50,361 nt of DNA from Saprospiraceae bacterium (lineage in GTDB: Bacteria > Bacteroidota > Bacteroidia > Chitinophagales > Saprospiraceae): NCBI GenBank assembly GCA_020631135.1, contig JAHDHU010000015.1:1-50361 (forward strand). The letters run 5' to 3'. The notes below the pieces were generated by a model. The model did no database searches. It saw only the letters and a list, made by a program, of their open reading frames with translations, and was not told where the DNA came from. Positions 35,296 through 44,128 of this stretch are shown in pieces. Each line of letters opens with the position of its first letter. The first letter of the stretch is position 1. Both the position numbers and the translations under genes were made by a program.

Positions 35296-38112
35296 ATGCC
35301 TCGAGACACTTCTATTAAATCCATTTTAATAATAGGTAGTGGACCTATTATAATTGGTCAAGCCTGCGAATTTGATTATTCCGGATCTCAAGCCTCTCGC
35401 TCTTTAAGAGAAGAAGGGATTGAAGTTAGTTTAATCAATAGTAATCCTGCTACGATCATGACTGATCCTGTTACGGCAGATCACATTTATCTCAAACCAC
35501 TGACCCCTGAAAGTATAGTTGAAATTTTGGAAGAACGCCAAATTGACGCCGTATTACCTACTATGGGTGGTCAAACAGCGCTCAACCTAGCTATCGAAGC
35601 TGGTAAAATGGGTATTTGGGATAAATACAAGGTGAAAATGATCGGTGTAGATCTAGATGCGATAGAATTGGCAGAAAATCGTGAAGCCTTCAAAGAACAT
35701 GTGATCAATATCGGCATGTCTCACGCACCATCTAAAATTGCGAATTCTTTTCTCGAAGGTAAAGAAGCCGCTCAAGAAATCGGATTCCCCCTTGTAATCA
35801 GACCTTCTTACACATTGGGAGGATCAGGTGCGGGATTTGTTATGAAGCCTGAAGAGTATGATGAAGCTTTAAGGAGAGGATTAAATGCATCACCGACCCA
35901 CGAGGTCATGATTGATAAAGCAGTCTTGGGCTGGAAAGAATACGAACTCGAATTATTAAGAGATTCAAACAATAATGTAGCAATTATTTGTACAGTAGAA
36001 AACCTGGATCCTATGGGTATCCACACAGGAGATAGTATAACAGTTGCTCCTGCGATGACCCTATCTGATACCGCCTTTCAGCGAATGCGAGATGATGCAA
36101 TAAAGCTGATGAGATCTATGGGTAATTTTGCAGGTGGTTGTAATGTTCAGTTCGCAATCAATCCAGAAAATGAAGAATTAATTTGTATTGAAATCAATCC
36201 ACGAGTATCCAGATCTTCAGCACTGGCCAGTAAGGCAACAGGTTATCCGATTGCGAAAATAGCAGCTAAACTAGCCATAGGTTATACGCTTGATGAACTC
36301 AAAAATCAGATAACCAAAACCACTTCTGCTTATTTTGAGCCAACTCTTGATTACGTCATCGTAAAAATGCCAAGATGGAATTTCGAAAAATTCTATGGTT
36401 CAGAACCAACACTTGGGCTTCAGATGAAATCTGTCGGAGAGGTTATGGCGATCGGGAGAAACTTTCTAGAAGCGCTTCAAAAAGCATGTCAAAGTCAGGA
36501 AAATGGAAGAAGTGGCTTAGGAGCCGACAAAAAGGAATGGATAAGAACTGAAGACATTATTAAAAGATTAGAAACTCCAAGTGATGATAGAATATATCGT
36601 GTAAAAGATGCTCTTCGACTTGGTGTACCTTTAAAAACCATACACCGACTTACAAAAATAGATAACTGGTACCTCGAGCAGATAAAGCGCTTGGTAAAGT
36701 ATGAGGATAAACTGTTGAAGTATAACGTAGCTGAAGACATTCCAAAGGATTTCTTTAGAGAACTAAAAGAAGTCGGTTATTCTGATGCACAAATTGCTTG
36801 GGTTTTGAGAATTACTGAAGATGAAGTGAGTGCGCAAAGAAAAAAATTAGGTATACATAGAACCTTTAAAATGGTGGATACCTGTGCTGCAGAATTTGAA
36901 GCACAAACCCCATATTTCTATTCAACTTTTGATCAAGAAAACGAAAGTATTTCAACAGATAAAAAGAAAATTATAGTTTTAGGATCCGGTCCAAATCGAA
37001 TCGGTCAAGGAATTGAATTTGATTATTGTTGTGTCCACGGTTTAATTGCGATCAAGGAAGCAGGTTATGAATCTATCATGATTAACTGTAATCCTGAGAC
37101 AGTGTCAACTGATTTCGATGTTGCTGACAAACTATATTTTGAACCAGTTTTCTGGGAACATATCGATGCAATCATCGAACATGAAAAACCTGAAGGTGTA
37201 ATTGTCCAATTAGGAGGACAAACTGCATTGAAATTAGCCGAGAAGTTTACGGAAAAAGGAATAAAAATAATCGGATCCAGTTTCGATTCTTTAGACCTCG
37301 CTGAGGATAGAGGTCGCTTTTCCAATATGCTGAAAGAATTAAATATCCCTTATCCAAATTTTGGCACAGCAGCGGATGCAGATGACGCCTTAAAAGTAGC
37401 CAATCAAGTAAGTTATCCTGTATTGGTAAGACCTTCTTATGTTCTAGGTGGGCAAAGAATGAGAATCGTCATTAATGATGATGAATTAGAAAGACACGTG
37501 CTTTCTATCTTCAAACATATGCCTGGAAACAAGGTATTGATAGATCAATTTTTAGAGCGCGCCAAAGAAGCTGAAGTAGATGCGATATGTGATGGAGATG
37601 AAGTCATGATTATGGGAATCATGGAACACGTAGAACCAGCAGGAATTCACTCAGGAGATAGCTCAGCAATGTTGCCTACTTATAGTTTGTCAGAAGAGGC
37701 TGTGGAGAAGATGAAAGAATATACCAAAAAATTGGCTTTTGCATTGAATATCAAAGGGTTGATCAATATTCAGTTCGCGATCAAAGATGACAACGTATAT
37801 GTTATTGAAGCTAATCCTAGGGCTTCGAGGACAACTCCTTTTATTGCTAAAGCTTATCAAGTTCCGTTTCTAAAAATCGCTACGCATGTAATGATGGGTA
37901 CAAAGAAGTTGAAAGATTTCAAAGTGGAGAAAAAGTTAGAGGGCTACGCGATCAAAGTTCCTATTTTCTCCTTTAATAAGTTTCCAAATGTCGATAAACA
38001 ATTGGGACCTGAAATGAAGTCAACTGGTGAAGCCATTCGATTTATTAAAGATTTAAATGATCCATTTTTTAGAGAATTAGATCGAAATCGCTCCGTCTTT
38101 TTGACACGTTAA
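35296..38112 (+). CDS. carB: carbamoyl-phosphate synthase large subunit, short form
   Basis: This 938-aa enzyme uses ammonia from the small subunit, bicarbonate and two ATP to make carbamoyl phosphate for arginine and pyrimidines. Both ATP-grasp halves are present: the first with SGPIIIGQACEFDYSGSQA and RPSYTLGGSGAGFV, the second with GSGPNRIGQGIEFDYCCVH and RPSYVLGGQRM, joined by the oligomerisation domain (about 400-550). The protein ends shortly after LGPEMKSTGEAIRF, where E. coli CarB (1073 aa) continues with about 130 residues of the MGS-like allosteric domain. That domain is absent. carA is not in the window. Confidence 0.96.
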   Translation: MPRDTSIKSILIIGSGPIIIGQACEFDYSGSQASRSLREEGIEVSLINSNPATIMTDPVTADHIYLKPLTPESIVEILEERQIDAVLPTMGGQTALNLAIEAGKMGIWDKYKVKMIGVDLDAIELAENREAFKEHVINIGMSHAPSKIANSFLEGKEAAQEIGFPLVIRPSYTLGGSGAGFVMKPEEYDEALRRGLNASPTHEVMIDKAVLGWKEYELELLRDSNNNVAIICTVENLDPMGIHTGDSITVAPAMTLSDTAFQRMRDDAIKLMRSMGNFAGGCNVQFAINPENEELICIEINPRVSRSSALASKATGYPIAKIAAKLAIGYTLDELKNQITKTTSAYFEPTLDYVIVKMPRWNFEKFYGSEPTLGLQMKSVGEVMAIGRNFLEALQKACQSQENGRSGLGADKKEWIRTEDIIKRLETPSDDRIYRVKDALRLGVPLKTIHRLTKIDNWYLEQIKRLVKYEDKLLKYNVAEDIPKDFFRELKEVGYSDAQIAWVLRITEDEVSAQRKKLGIHRTFKMVDTCAAEFEAQTPYFYSTFDQENESISTDKKKIIVLGSGPNRIGQGIEFDYCCVHGLIAIKEAGYESIMINCNPETVSTDFDVADKLYFEPVFWEHIDAIIEHEKPEGVIVQLGGQTALKLAEKFTEKGIKIIGSSFDSLDLAEDRGRFSNMLKELNIPYPNFGTAADADDALKVANQVSYPVLVRPSYVLGGQRMRIVINDDELERHVLSIFKHMPGNKVLIDQFLERAKEAEVDAICDGDEVMIMGIMEHVEPAGIHSGDSSAMLPTYSLSEEAVEKMKEYTKKLAFALNIKGLINIQFAIKDDNVYVIEANPRASRTTPFIAKAYQVPFLKIATHVMMGTKKLKDFKVEKKLEGYAIKVPIFSFNKFPNVDKQLGPEMKSTGEAIRFIKDLNDPFFRELDRNRSVFLTR

Positions 38113-38115
38113 TCA

Positions 38116-39573
38116 TTAAGTTTTTAACGACAAGGTGTACAAGTAATAATTTTCTTGTTTAAAATTGGGCTCATCAAAACTTTGCCAAAGTTTTGCATTT
38201 GGAAAACGTTGTTGGTCTATAGGAGTTGGTGACAATAAAATAATCCCTCCTACTTTTTTAAACTTTCCAAACAATTGCAATTCTGATTCCGTAGGAACGT
38301 AAATTTTTTCCAACCATTTAAAGAAGGTAAATTCTTCTCCCGAAGGTAATTCGTAAAAAGCTCGATCCGCATAACCAACCACGGAAGTACACTCAAACTT
38401 ATTCATTGCAATTATTGGCACCCGTTGAGGTACTTTCTCCTTAATAAACTCTCCAGTTATTTGGGCATTGGTAAATGGGAGTAAATAATCCTTTTGAAAT
38501 GCTTTAAATGAGTGTGCTATTTGGAACAGTCCAAAAATGATCGGTATGAAAATCTTTAGATTCCTAAAATTTGACCAATTCAAATTCAATAACTCAAGAC
38601 AACATATAAAATAAACAAAGAACATTCCCCATTGGCGTATGCCACCATTATAAATCACAACACAAAACAAATAGAAAACAAAAAATCCTGACAGAAAACT
38701 TAGTAGCAATTTCTTGTGAGAAAAAAATAAAAAGATCAAAGCTGCCATTACGATAATTGAAAGGAGTATACCTAAGCCAGAAGATCCCATCGCACTGGTA
38801 TCAGGAATACAACCGATCAAAAAATTATTTGCCAACAATCCTTGAAAGGCATCCATCATCGTTTGACCATCAAACCATTTTTGGTTGTAAGCTCTAGAAA
38901 AATCATCTCGATTTCCCCTTGGAAAAACGGTAAGTACAAACACTAAAAAGCCAATAGCTAGACCATAAAACTCTTTTAAATTCAAAATTGATAATGGTTT
39001 TGGCAAATTGTCATCTGATAGTTTTAACCATCTGTATAACAATAATCCTCCTGCAATAAAAACTCCATAAACTTCGGTTTGACAAAGCAAAAACAAAAGC
39101 ACTATAAACAACCATATTCTTTTTGAATCAATTTGTATTAGATGTACTATCCAAAATGATAAAAACATCACCAAAGCATATCCTCTATTTACAATTCCAT
39201 ATTCGAAAGAGAAAAAATAACCAACAGCTAAAAATATTTTTATCCACAAGGCCATGCGGAATTTCAAAAAGAAAACAAACGAAAATCCTAGAATTAAAAA
39301 CAGATGAGCAAATTGGATTATAAATTCTTCTTGCGATGGAAATAGAAATGAAAAGAAAGAAAAAAATTTTAAGTATAAATAATACAATGCAGGGTGTCCC
39401 TCATAATTGAGAAAAGAAAGCATCTCAAAGAAGTTTTGATCACTTGAGACAAACCAAGATTGCCATTCGTCTTTCCATAATTCATGGTATCCGAATTTTG
39501 TGGCAGCCATCCAAATACCAAATGCCACAAAGCATAAAAAACGATATAAATTTTTCTGTTTGATCAAATTCAC
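38116..39573 (-). CDS. GT-C type membrane glycosyltransferase-like protein
   Basis: The 485-aa protein has about ten to eleven membrane helices. In its first periplasmic loop it has the acidic pair D35-E36 (LWKDEWQSW) followed by NYEGHPALYYLYLKFF (57-72), a pattern of polyprenyl-phosphate-sugar-dependent GT-C transferases such as family 39/83. The C-terminal soluble part (about 370-485) is short. The acceptor is unknown; lipid A or surface glycan decoration is possible. It converges on carB with only 3 bases between stop codons. Confidence 0.75.
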   Translation of the reverse strand: MNLIKQKNLYRFLCFVAFGIWMAATKFGYHELWKDEWQSWFVSSDQNFFEMLSFLNYEGHPALYYLYLKFFSFFSFLFPSQEEFIIQFAHLFLILGFSFVFFLKFRMALWIKIFLAVGYFFSFEYGIVNRGYALVMFLSFWIVHLIQIDSKRIWLFIVLLFLLCQTEVYGVFIAGGLLLYRWLKLSDDNLPKPLSILNLKEFYGLAIGFLVFVLTVFPRGNRDDFSRAYNQKWFDGQTMMDAFQGLLANNFLIGCIPDTSAMGSSGLGILLSIIVMAALIFLFFSHKKLLLSFLSGFFVFYLFCVVIYNGGIRQWGMFFVYFICCLELLNLNWSNFRNLKIFIPIIFGLFQIAHSFKAFQKDYLLPFTNAQITGEFIKEKVPQRVPIIAMNKFECTSVVGYADRAFYELPSGEEFTFFKWLEKIYVPTESELQLFGKFKKVGGIILLSPTPIDQQRFPNAKLWQSFDEPNFKQENYYLYTLSLKT

Positions 39574-39646
39574 TCAATTGCTACTCAATATATAAAATCA
39601 ATCATTTATTGATTTATATTAAATTTTAACATATATAATTTATCCA

Positions 39647-40597
39647 GTGATTATCTTCGCTGCTGATCAGAATAAAACTGACATCAAAACACGGTATTAC
39701 GGACACGGAAAACTATTGCTTACTGGTGAGTATGCAGTATTGGATGGAGCCAAAGCACTCGCTTTGCCTACCATAAAAGGGCAGTCTATGACCATAAAAA
39801 AAACCCGTGGTTCTGATCTGGTTTGGGAAAGCTTAGATGAAGAGGGAAATGTTTGGTTTAAATCTACGATCTCTCTAATGGACTTTTCTGCTTTATCAAC
39901 CACTGACGAGGAGGTGTCTAAAAGATTGCAAAAGATTTTAAAAAGTGCTGTCAGGTTAAATTCTGAGTTTTTATCAAAATGGAATGGATTTAAAGTAGAA
40001 ACACAACTAGAATTTCCACGTCAGTGGGGATTAGGATCAAGCTCTACATTAGTGCATGCAGTCGCAGAATGGGCAGAAGTCCATCCGCTTATGTTATGTT
40101 ACAAATGCAGTAATGGTTCTGGTTATGATGTTGCGTGTGCAGGTGCTGAAGGACCAATCGTTTTTCAAAGCGATTCTGATTCGGTAAGTTATACTCCAAT
40201 AGATTTTTCACCTTCTTTTAGTAAACATTTGTTTTTCGTTTATCTCGGCAATAAGCAACAAACAGAAACACAAATCGAATATTACCTTAAGAAAGGTAAA
40301 AATCGAAAAACATTGGTCAAACAAATTAATGAGATTACGGAGGAAATGATGAATGTCAAAAGTCTTTCGGATTTTGAATCGTTGATCGAAAAGCACGAGC
40401 AGTTATTATCTCAAAGTCTGTCCTACCCGCCAATTCAAGAAAAGTTCCCAGACTTTTGGGGGAAAATGAAATCGCTCGGAGCCTGGGGAGGTGATTTTGC
40501 CTTAGTTACTTCCAAAAAGAGTCAAGAAGACACTGAAGCTTATTTTCAAAATCAAGGCTTAGATACAGTGATTCCTTTTGAAGAAATGGTGCTTTAG
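39647..40597 (+). CDS. GYDIA-type GHMP kinase
   Basis: This 316-aa GHMP-superfamily small-molecule kinase has the N-terminal substrate segment YYGHGKLLLTGEYAVLDGA (17-35), the ATP loop GLGSSS (128-133), and the variant block GSGYDVACAGAEGP (157-170) that names the GYDIA subgroup. GHMP kinases phosphorylate sugars, mevalonate or homoserine; the subgroup's substrate is not established to my knowledge. The start is GTG at 39647, since no ATG occurs before the conserved YYGHGK. No mevalonate-pathway gene is adjacent. Confidence 0.87.
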   Translation: MIIFAADQNKTDIKTRYYGHGKLLLTGEYAVLDGAKALALPTIKGQSMTIKKTRGSDLVWESLDEEGNVWFKSTISLMDFSALSTTDEEVSKRLQKILKSAVRLNSEFLSKWNGFKVETQLEFPRQWGLGSSSTLVHAVAEWAEVHPLMLCYKCSNGSGYDVACAGAEGPIVFQSDSDSVSYTPIDFSPSFSKHLFFVYLGNKQQTETQIEYYLKKGKNRKTLVKQINEITEEMMNVKSLSDFESLIEKHEQLLSQSLSYPPIQEKFPDFWGKMKSLGAWGGDFALVTSKKSQEDTEAYFQNQGLDTVIPFEEMVL

Positions 40598-40692
40598 AAT
40601 TGGCCACCTTCCTTTGACAAAAGAGAATTCAAATATTTCACGAATGTGTCTATAATTGAGAATTTAACACGTTCTTATTGAAACATTCAAGT

Positions 40693-41172
40693 ATGAAACT
40701 TCATCACACACCATTTTTGAGCTTTTTCTTTTGTGTTTTTTCATTCGCCATTTTTTCTTGTTCGATAGATCCGAACCCACAAGATTGTTGTACCATCATT
40801 GACACAGATGTCCAAATCCATTATCAAACTCAAACTGGTGATGATCTAATCAATAGTAGTCAAGAATTTAATCAGGCAAATATTAAAATATACTATTTAG
40901 TAGGCGGTGAGTTTGAGTATGTCTATAATAACAATTTAGATAACCCAGGATACTTTGATGTCTACAAGGATCAAAATGATCGGCAAATCCTGAGAATCTT
41001 TCCATCAAATAACTACGATGGGGATTTCTCCACAACTTTAATAGAATTAAATGAATCGGTAATCGATACGCTGTATTGTGAATTTGAATTGACTAATTCT
41101 AGTGAGATTTGCAAAAAGGTGTGGCTCAATGGTGAAGAATATGATAATCGCTATCTCGAAATCATGAAATAG
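40693..41172 (+). CDS. small lipoprotein of unknown function
   Basis: This 159-aa product has the signal MKLHHTPFLSFFFCVFSFAIFSC, with lipidated Cys23. The ATG at 40693 is preferred over an in-frame TTG at 40678. The mature part is acidic, with beta-like segments and a CC pair (QDCCTII). I recognise no family. It follows the GHMP kinase after 95 bases. Confidence 0.7.
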   Translation: MKLHHTPFLSFFFCVFSFAIFSCSIDPNPQDCCTIIDTDVQIHYQTQTGDDLINSSQEFNQANIKIYYLVGGEFEYVYNNNLDNPGYFDVYKDQNDRQILRIFPSNNYDGDFSTTLIELNESVIDTLYCEFELTNSSEICKKVWLNGEEYDNRYLEIMK

Positions 41173-41332
41173 GTTTTATCATGCTTTAGAGATTTTAAAA
41201 AAGCCAAAAGATAGGTTATGTTATTTTCCGCTCGACTATAGTCAAGTCAGATTTAGTTGTTGGATAAAAACTATTGCTTTTCGCTTCAATTTTTCTGTTG
41301 AAGAAATCAACAATCCCAATTCAATAATGTTA

Positions 41333-41340
41333 TACCTTTG
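41333..41340 (+). promoter_or_regulatory. -7 promoter element TACCTTTG of the Nfu gene
   Basis: This TAnnTTTG match lies 17 nt before the ATG at 41358, the same spacing as at dnaX and carB. The 185-base gap upstream holds no gene. A small GACTATAGTC palindrome lies at 41234-41243. Confidence 0.5.
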
Positions 41341-41357
41341 CATTTCAAAATTTAAAA

Positions 41358-41969
41358 ATGGACACTGCTGTTAAGAATCCAGTAATGATATATACTGAAC
41401 AAACTCCAAACCCGGAGTCTTTAAAGTTCGTCACAAATAAAATGTTATACAAAGGCACTGCTGATTTTAGAACTGCAGACCTTGCAAAAGAATGGTCTCC
41501 ATTGGCGATAGATCTTTTCGAATTACCATATGTAAAAGGAGTTTATGTATGTAACAATTTTGTAACTGTAACTAAAGAGTTTAATTACAATTGGGAAGAC
41601 ATCATGCTCAAATTAAAAGAGCATATTAAAGCATACGTCCAAGAAGGCAAAACAATCATGAATGATGGTTTTGCTGAAGCGATGGAAAAAATTGAGGCTG
41701 AAAAAGGTGTAGGATACGAATATACTGGGGAAGAAGCCGAATTGGTTAAAAAGATCAAAGATTTAATTGACACCTATGTCAAGCCTGCGGTAGAAATGGA
41801 TGGTGGAAATATAGAGTTTAAGTCTTTTGACCAAGGAAAAGTAACTGTCGAACTTCAGGGCTCTTGCAGTGGCTGTCCATCTTCATCGGTTACTCTAAAA
41901 GCTGGTATTGAAGGTATGCTTAAAAGAATGGTGCCTGAAGTCACTGAAGTTGTGGCTCAAATGGGCTAA
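41358..41969 (+). CDS. Nfu-type iron-sulfur cluster scaffold protein
   Basis: The 203-aa protein has two domains: an Nfu N-terminal domain (about 10-95, TPNPESLKFVTNKMLY and LFELPYVKGVYVCNNFVTVT) and a NifU-like C-terminal domain (about 125-203) with the cluster-binding C170-x2-C173 in GSCSGCPSS. It carries Fe-S clusters from the assembly machinery to target enzymes in the cytoplasm. The SUF genes are not in the window. Length and domain order match the mitochondrial NFU1-like arrangement common in Bacteroidota. Confidence 0.94.
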   Translation: MDTAVKNPVMIYTEQTPNPESLKFVTNKMLYKGTADFRTADLAKEWSPLAIDLFELPYVKGVYVCNNFVTVTKEFNYNWEDIMLKLKEHIKAYVQEGKTIMNDGFAEAMEKIEAEKGVGYEYTGEEAELVKKIKDLIDTYVKPAVEMDGGNIEFKSFDQGKVTVELQGSCSGCPSSSVTLKAGIEGMLKRMVPEVTEVVAQMG

Positions 41970-42203
41970 TTTGGGAAAATCCAGCATCATAAACATTTAA
42001 CAAGAATACACACAAAAACTTGAGCAGTCTTTGACTTTTAGGCTTTCGCCTGAATGCGCATAATCATACTATCTCTTTGTAGAAGAATGTTGCAGCTCCG
42101 CCTATTTATTAGCCCTTTATCGATGGTTTGTGTGCATATTTCTATTAATTCTTATAAACTATAAGAAAGGCCATATCTTACAAATGCATTCAAAATTATT
42201 TGA

Positions 42204-43445
42204 TTGAATTTTTTAGAAAACATTCGGGTTGCATTGGTGTCAGTTAAAGCAAATTTTTTGCGTTCGCTGCTTACACTGATGATCATTGCTGTGGGAATTA
42301 CCTGTTTGGTAGGGATACTTACTGCCATTGATACGATACTGTTTTCTATGAGCAGCAACTTTAATAAGCTTGGTGCCAACTCCTTCAATATTTACCCAAA
42401 GTCAGAAACCATCAAGAGTAATAAAGGCGGGAGAAAAGCTGAAAAATGGAAGCCCATTACTTTTGAAGAAGCATTAAGATTTAAAGAAAAATATAGTTAC
42501 GGTTCAGCTAGAGTGGCAATAGATATTTACGGGACCAATTCTGCTACCCTGCGATATAAGGATATTAAAACCAATCCAACTTATCGTGTAGTTGGCGTTG
42601 ACGATAATTATTTTCATGTTACTTCTTATGAAATCGAATTTGGAAGAAACTTTAGCCGAAACGAAATCGAAAGTGGAAATAACAAAGTAATTCTTGGAAG
42701 CGATGTAGTGAGAAAATTATTTGATGGTAAAGGTGAAAAAGCCGTAGGTGAATACATGCACATTGGCAACGGAAAGTTTAAGATCATCGGTACCCTCAAG
42801 CAAAAAGGATCAAGTTCTGGCGGTTCTAATGATTCTCGCGTTTTTATACCGCTTATAAAAGGCAAAATGTTGTATGGAACTGCCAATAAAAATTATGCTA
42901 TAACAACGGCTGTCGCGAATGCTCCTGAGGTAGACGATGCTGTATCTCATGCCATTGGATTGATGAGAAATGTAAGAAAGCTAAAAGCCTCACAGGATAA
43001 TAATTTTGAAATTCGCAAAAGTGATGGCATACTAAATATTCTAAAAGATATAACTACAGAATTGAGACTGGGTACCATAGCCATAGCCTTGATGACTTTA
43101 TTAGGTGCAGCCATTGGTTTGATGAACATAATGTTGGTGTCTGTAACGGAAAGAACTCGTGAGATAGGTGTTCGCAAAGCCTTAGGCGCCACCAGAAACA
43201 ATATCTTAATTCAGTTTTTAACCGAAGCCATTGTGATCTGTCAGTTGGGTGGTATCTTGGGAATTATCTTCGGAATTTTTGCTGGTATTGGGGTATCGGC
43301 CTGGATAAAAGGCCCTTTTAACGTACCCTGGGATTGGATAATTCTTGGCTTCATCGTTTGTTTGATCGTAGGAGTAATTTCTGGACTCTACCCCGCCTTA
43401 AAAGCCTCAAGATTAGATCCTATCGAGTCATTGCGATATGAGTGA
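42204..43445 (+). CDS. ABC transporter permease, MacB/FtsX type
   Basis: This 413-aa membrane protein has an N-terminal helix (about 18-40), a periplasmic MacB-like core (about 50-260), and three C-terminal helices with the family motif ERTREIGVRKALGATRNNIL. It ends LYPALKASRLDPIESLRYE. These permeases work mechanically with an ATPase and often an adaptor, and neither gene is adjacent. The start is TTG at 42204, because a stop lies just before it and the N-terminus MNFLENIRVALVSVKANFLR looks complete. A 7-codon frame (42184-42207) overlaps the start. Confidence 0.9.
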   Translation: MNFLENIRVALVSVKANFLRSLLTLMIIAVGITCLVGILTAIDTILFSMSSNFNKLGANSFNIYPKSETIKSNKGGRKAEKWKPITFEEALRFKEKYSYGSARVAIDIYGTNSATLRYKDIKTNPTYRVVGVDDNYFHVTSYEIEFGRNFSRNEIESGNNKVILGSDVVRKLFDGKGEKAVGEYMHIGNGKFKIIGTLKQKGSSSGGSNDSRVFIPLIKGKMLYGTANKNYAITTAVANAPEVDDAVSHAIGLMRNVRKLKASQDNNFEIRKSDGILNILKDITTELRLGTIAIALMTLLGAAIGLMNIMLVSVTERTREIGVRKALGATRNNILIQFLTEAIVICQLGGILGIIFGIFAGIGVSAWIKGPFNVPWDWIILGFIVCLIVGVISGLYPALKASRLDPIESLRYE

Positions 43446-43446
43446 C

Positions 43447-43460
43447 GCATTCGCGAATGC
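43447..43460. repeat. 14-bp palindrome GCATTCGCGAATGC
   Basis: This perfect palindrome lies 1 base after the ABC permease stop codon. It is identical to the central 14 bases of the 20-bp palindrome at 14781-14794. Confidence 0.8.
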
Positions 43461-43630
43461 ATACCATAAAGCCTAAAAGTAAATCTCCTCTTAAAACTAA
43501 ACTGTTTTATTTCTCAAGGCTGGATATAATTAGACTAGTGAGGATAAAAACTAGATTAAATTTCGGTTTGGAGATTTTTATTACTCTAAATTTCATGCAA
43601 GGATTTATAGCCAATAAATCAATGCTATGA
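43457..43630 (+). CDS. possible 57-aa basic peptide, uncertain
   Basis: In the 181-base gap after the ABC permease gene, an ATG-initiated frame encodes a strongly basic peptide (KPKSKSPLKTKL, RLVRIKTRL). Its TGA overlaps the next gene's ATG as ATGA, the pattern of coupled genes. Against it are the start codon inside the palindrome, the rare-looking codons and no family. It may be chance. Confidence 0.2.
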   Translation: MHTIKPKSKSPLKTKLFYFSRLDIIRLVRIKTRLNFGLEIFITLNFMQGFIANKSML

Positions 43631-44061
43631 AAAAGGGAACAAAAGATCTTATCAAGCGATACCAATTTGAAGATGATAAAAATTCGATCAGAAGTGTAAT
43701 CATTGGAAATCTGGCTTTAGGTTTTTTATTGCTTTTGGCAATGACACCCGCGTTCTACTTGAGCCCTAGAGTTTTGATTTGTTTTATGACAGGCTTGCTC
43801 TATTTATATTTTTTGCGTTTTTATACTTGGGACAATCACTTTATAAACTTGGTTTTGCCCTTTCTGTACTTTTCCATTTTTTTAGTAGAATTATTGACAA
43901 TTGGAATGCCGAGTGCATTGATCAAGTTCGATTCAAATGGCCTCTCTAAAGGAATCTTATTTGAAATGATGATTGGGATTCTACCACTTTTATATACAGC
44001 TCTGAGAGCAATGTTGATTATACCTTTGGTTAAAATAATCTACAGCAGTAAACAGGTTTAA
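43627..44061 (+). CDS. membrane protein of unknown function
   Basis: This 144-aa protein has four predicted membrane helices (about 25-43, 48-65, 73-93, 110-135) and a basic N-terminus (MKKGTKDLIKRYQFEDD). I recognise no family. It follows the ABC permease by 181 bases and precedes a bidirectional terminator, so it is probably the last gene of this plus-strand group. Confidence 0.65.
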   Translation: MKKGTKDLIKRYQFEDDKNSIRSVIIGNLALGFLLLLAMTPAFYLSPRVLICFMTGLLYLYFLRFYTWDNHFINLVLPFLYFSIFLVELLTIGMPSALIKFDSNGLSKGILFEMMIGILPLLYTALRAMLIIPLVKIIYSSKQV

Positions 44062-44073
44062 AGGATTAAAATA

Positions 44074-44111
44074 AAAATGGGCAAGCAATGACAATTACCC
44101 ACCCATTTTTC
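44074..44111. terminator. bidirectional terminator between convergent genes
   Basis: AAAAATGGG (44074-44082) pairs with CCCATTTTT (44103-44111) around a 20-nt loop, with T or A runs on both sides. It serves the membrane protein gene (plus) and the T9SS cargo gene (minus). Confidence 0.75.
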
Positions 44112-44128
44112 GAATAAGATTAATTCTA

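Noticed and set aside
41234-41243. Palindrome GACTATAGTC upstream of the Nfu gene
   Set aside because: A 10-bp palindrome in AT-rich intergenic DNA is expected by chance, and there is no second copy in the window that I saw.
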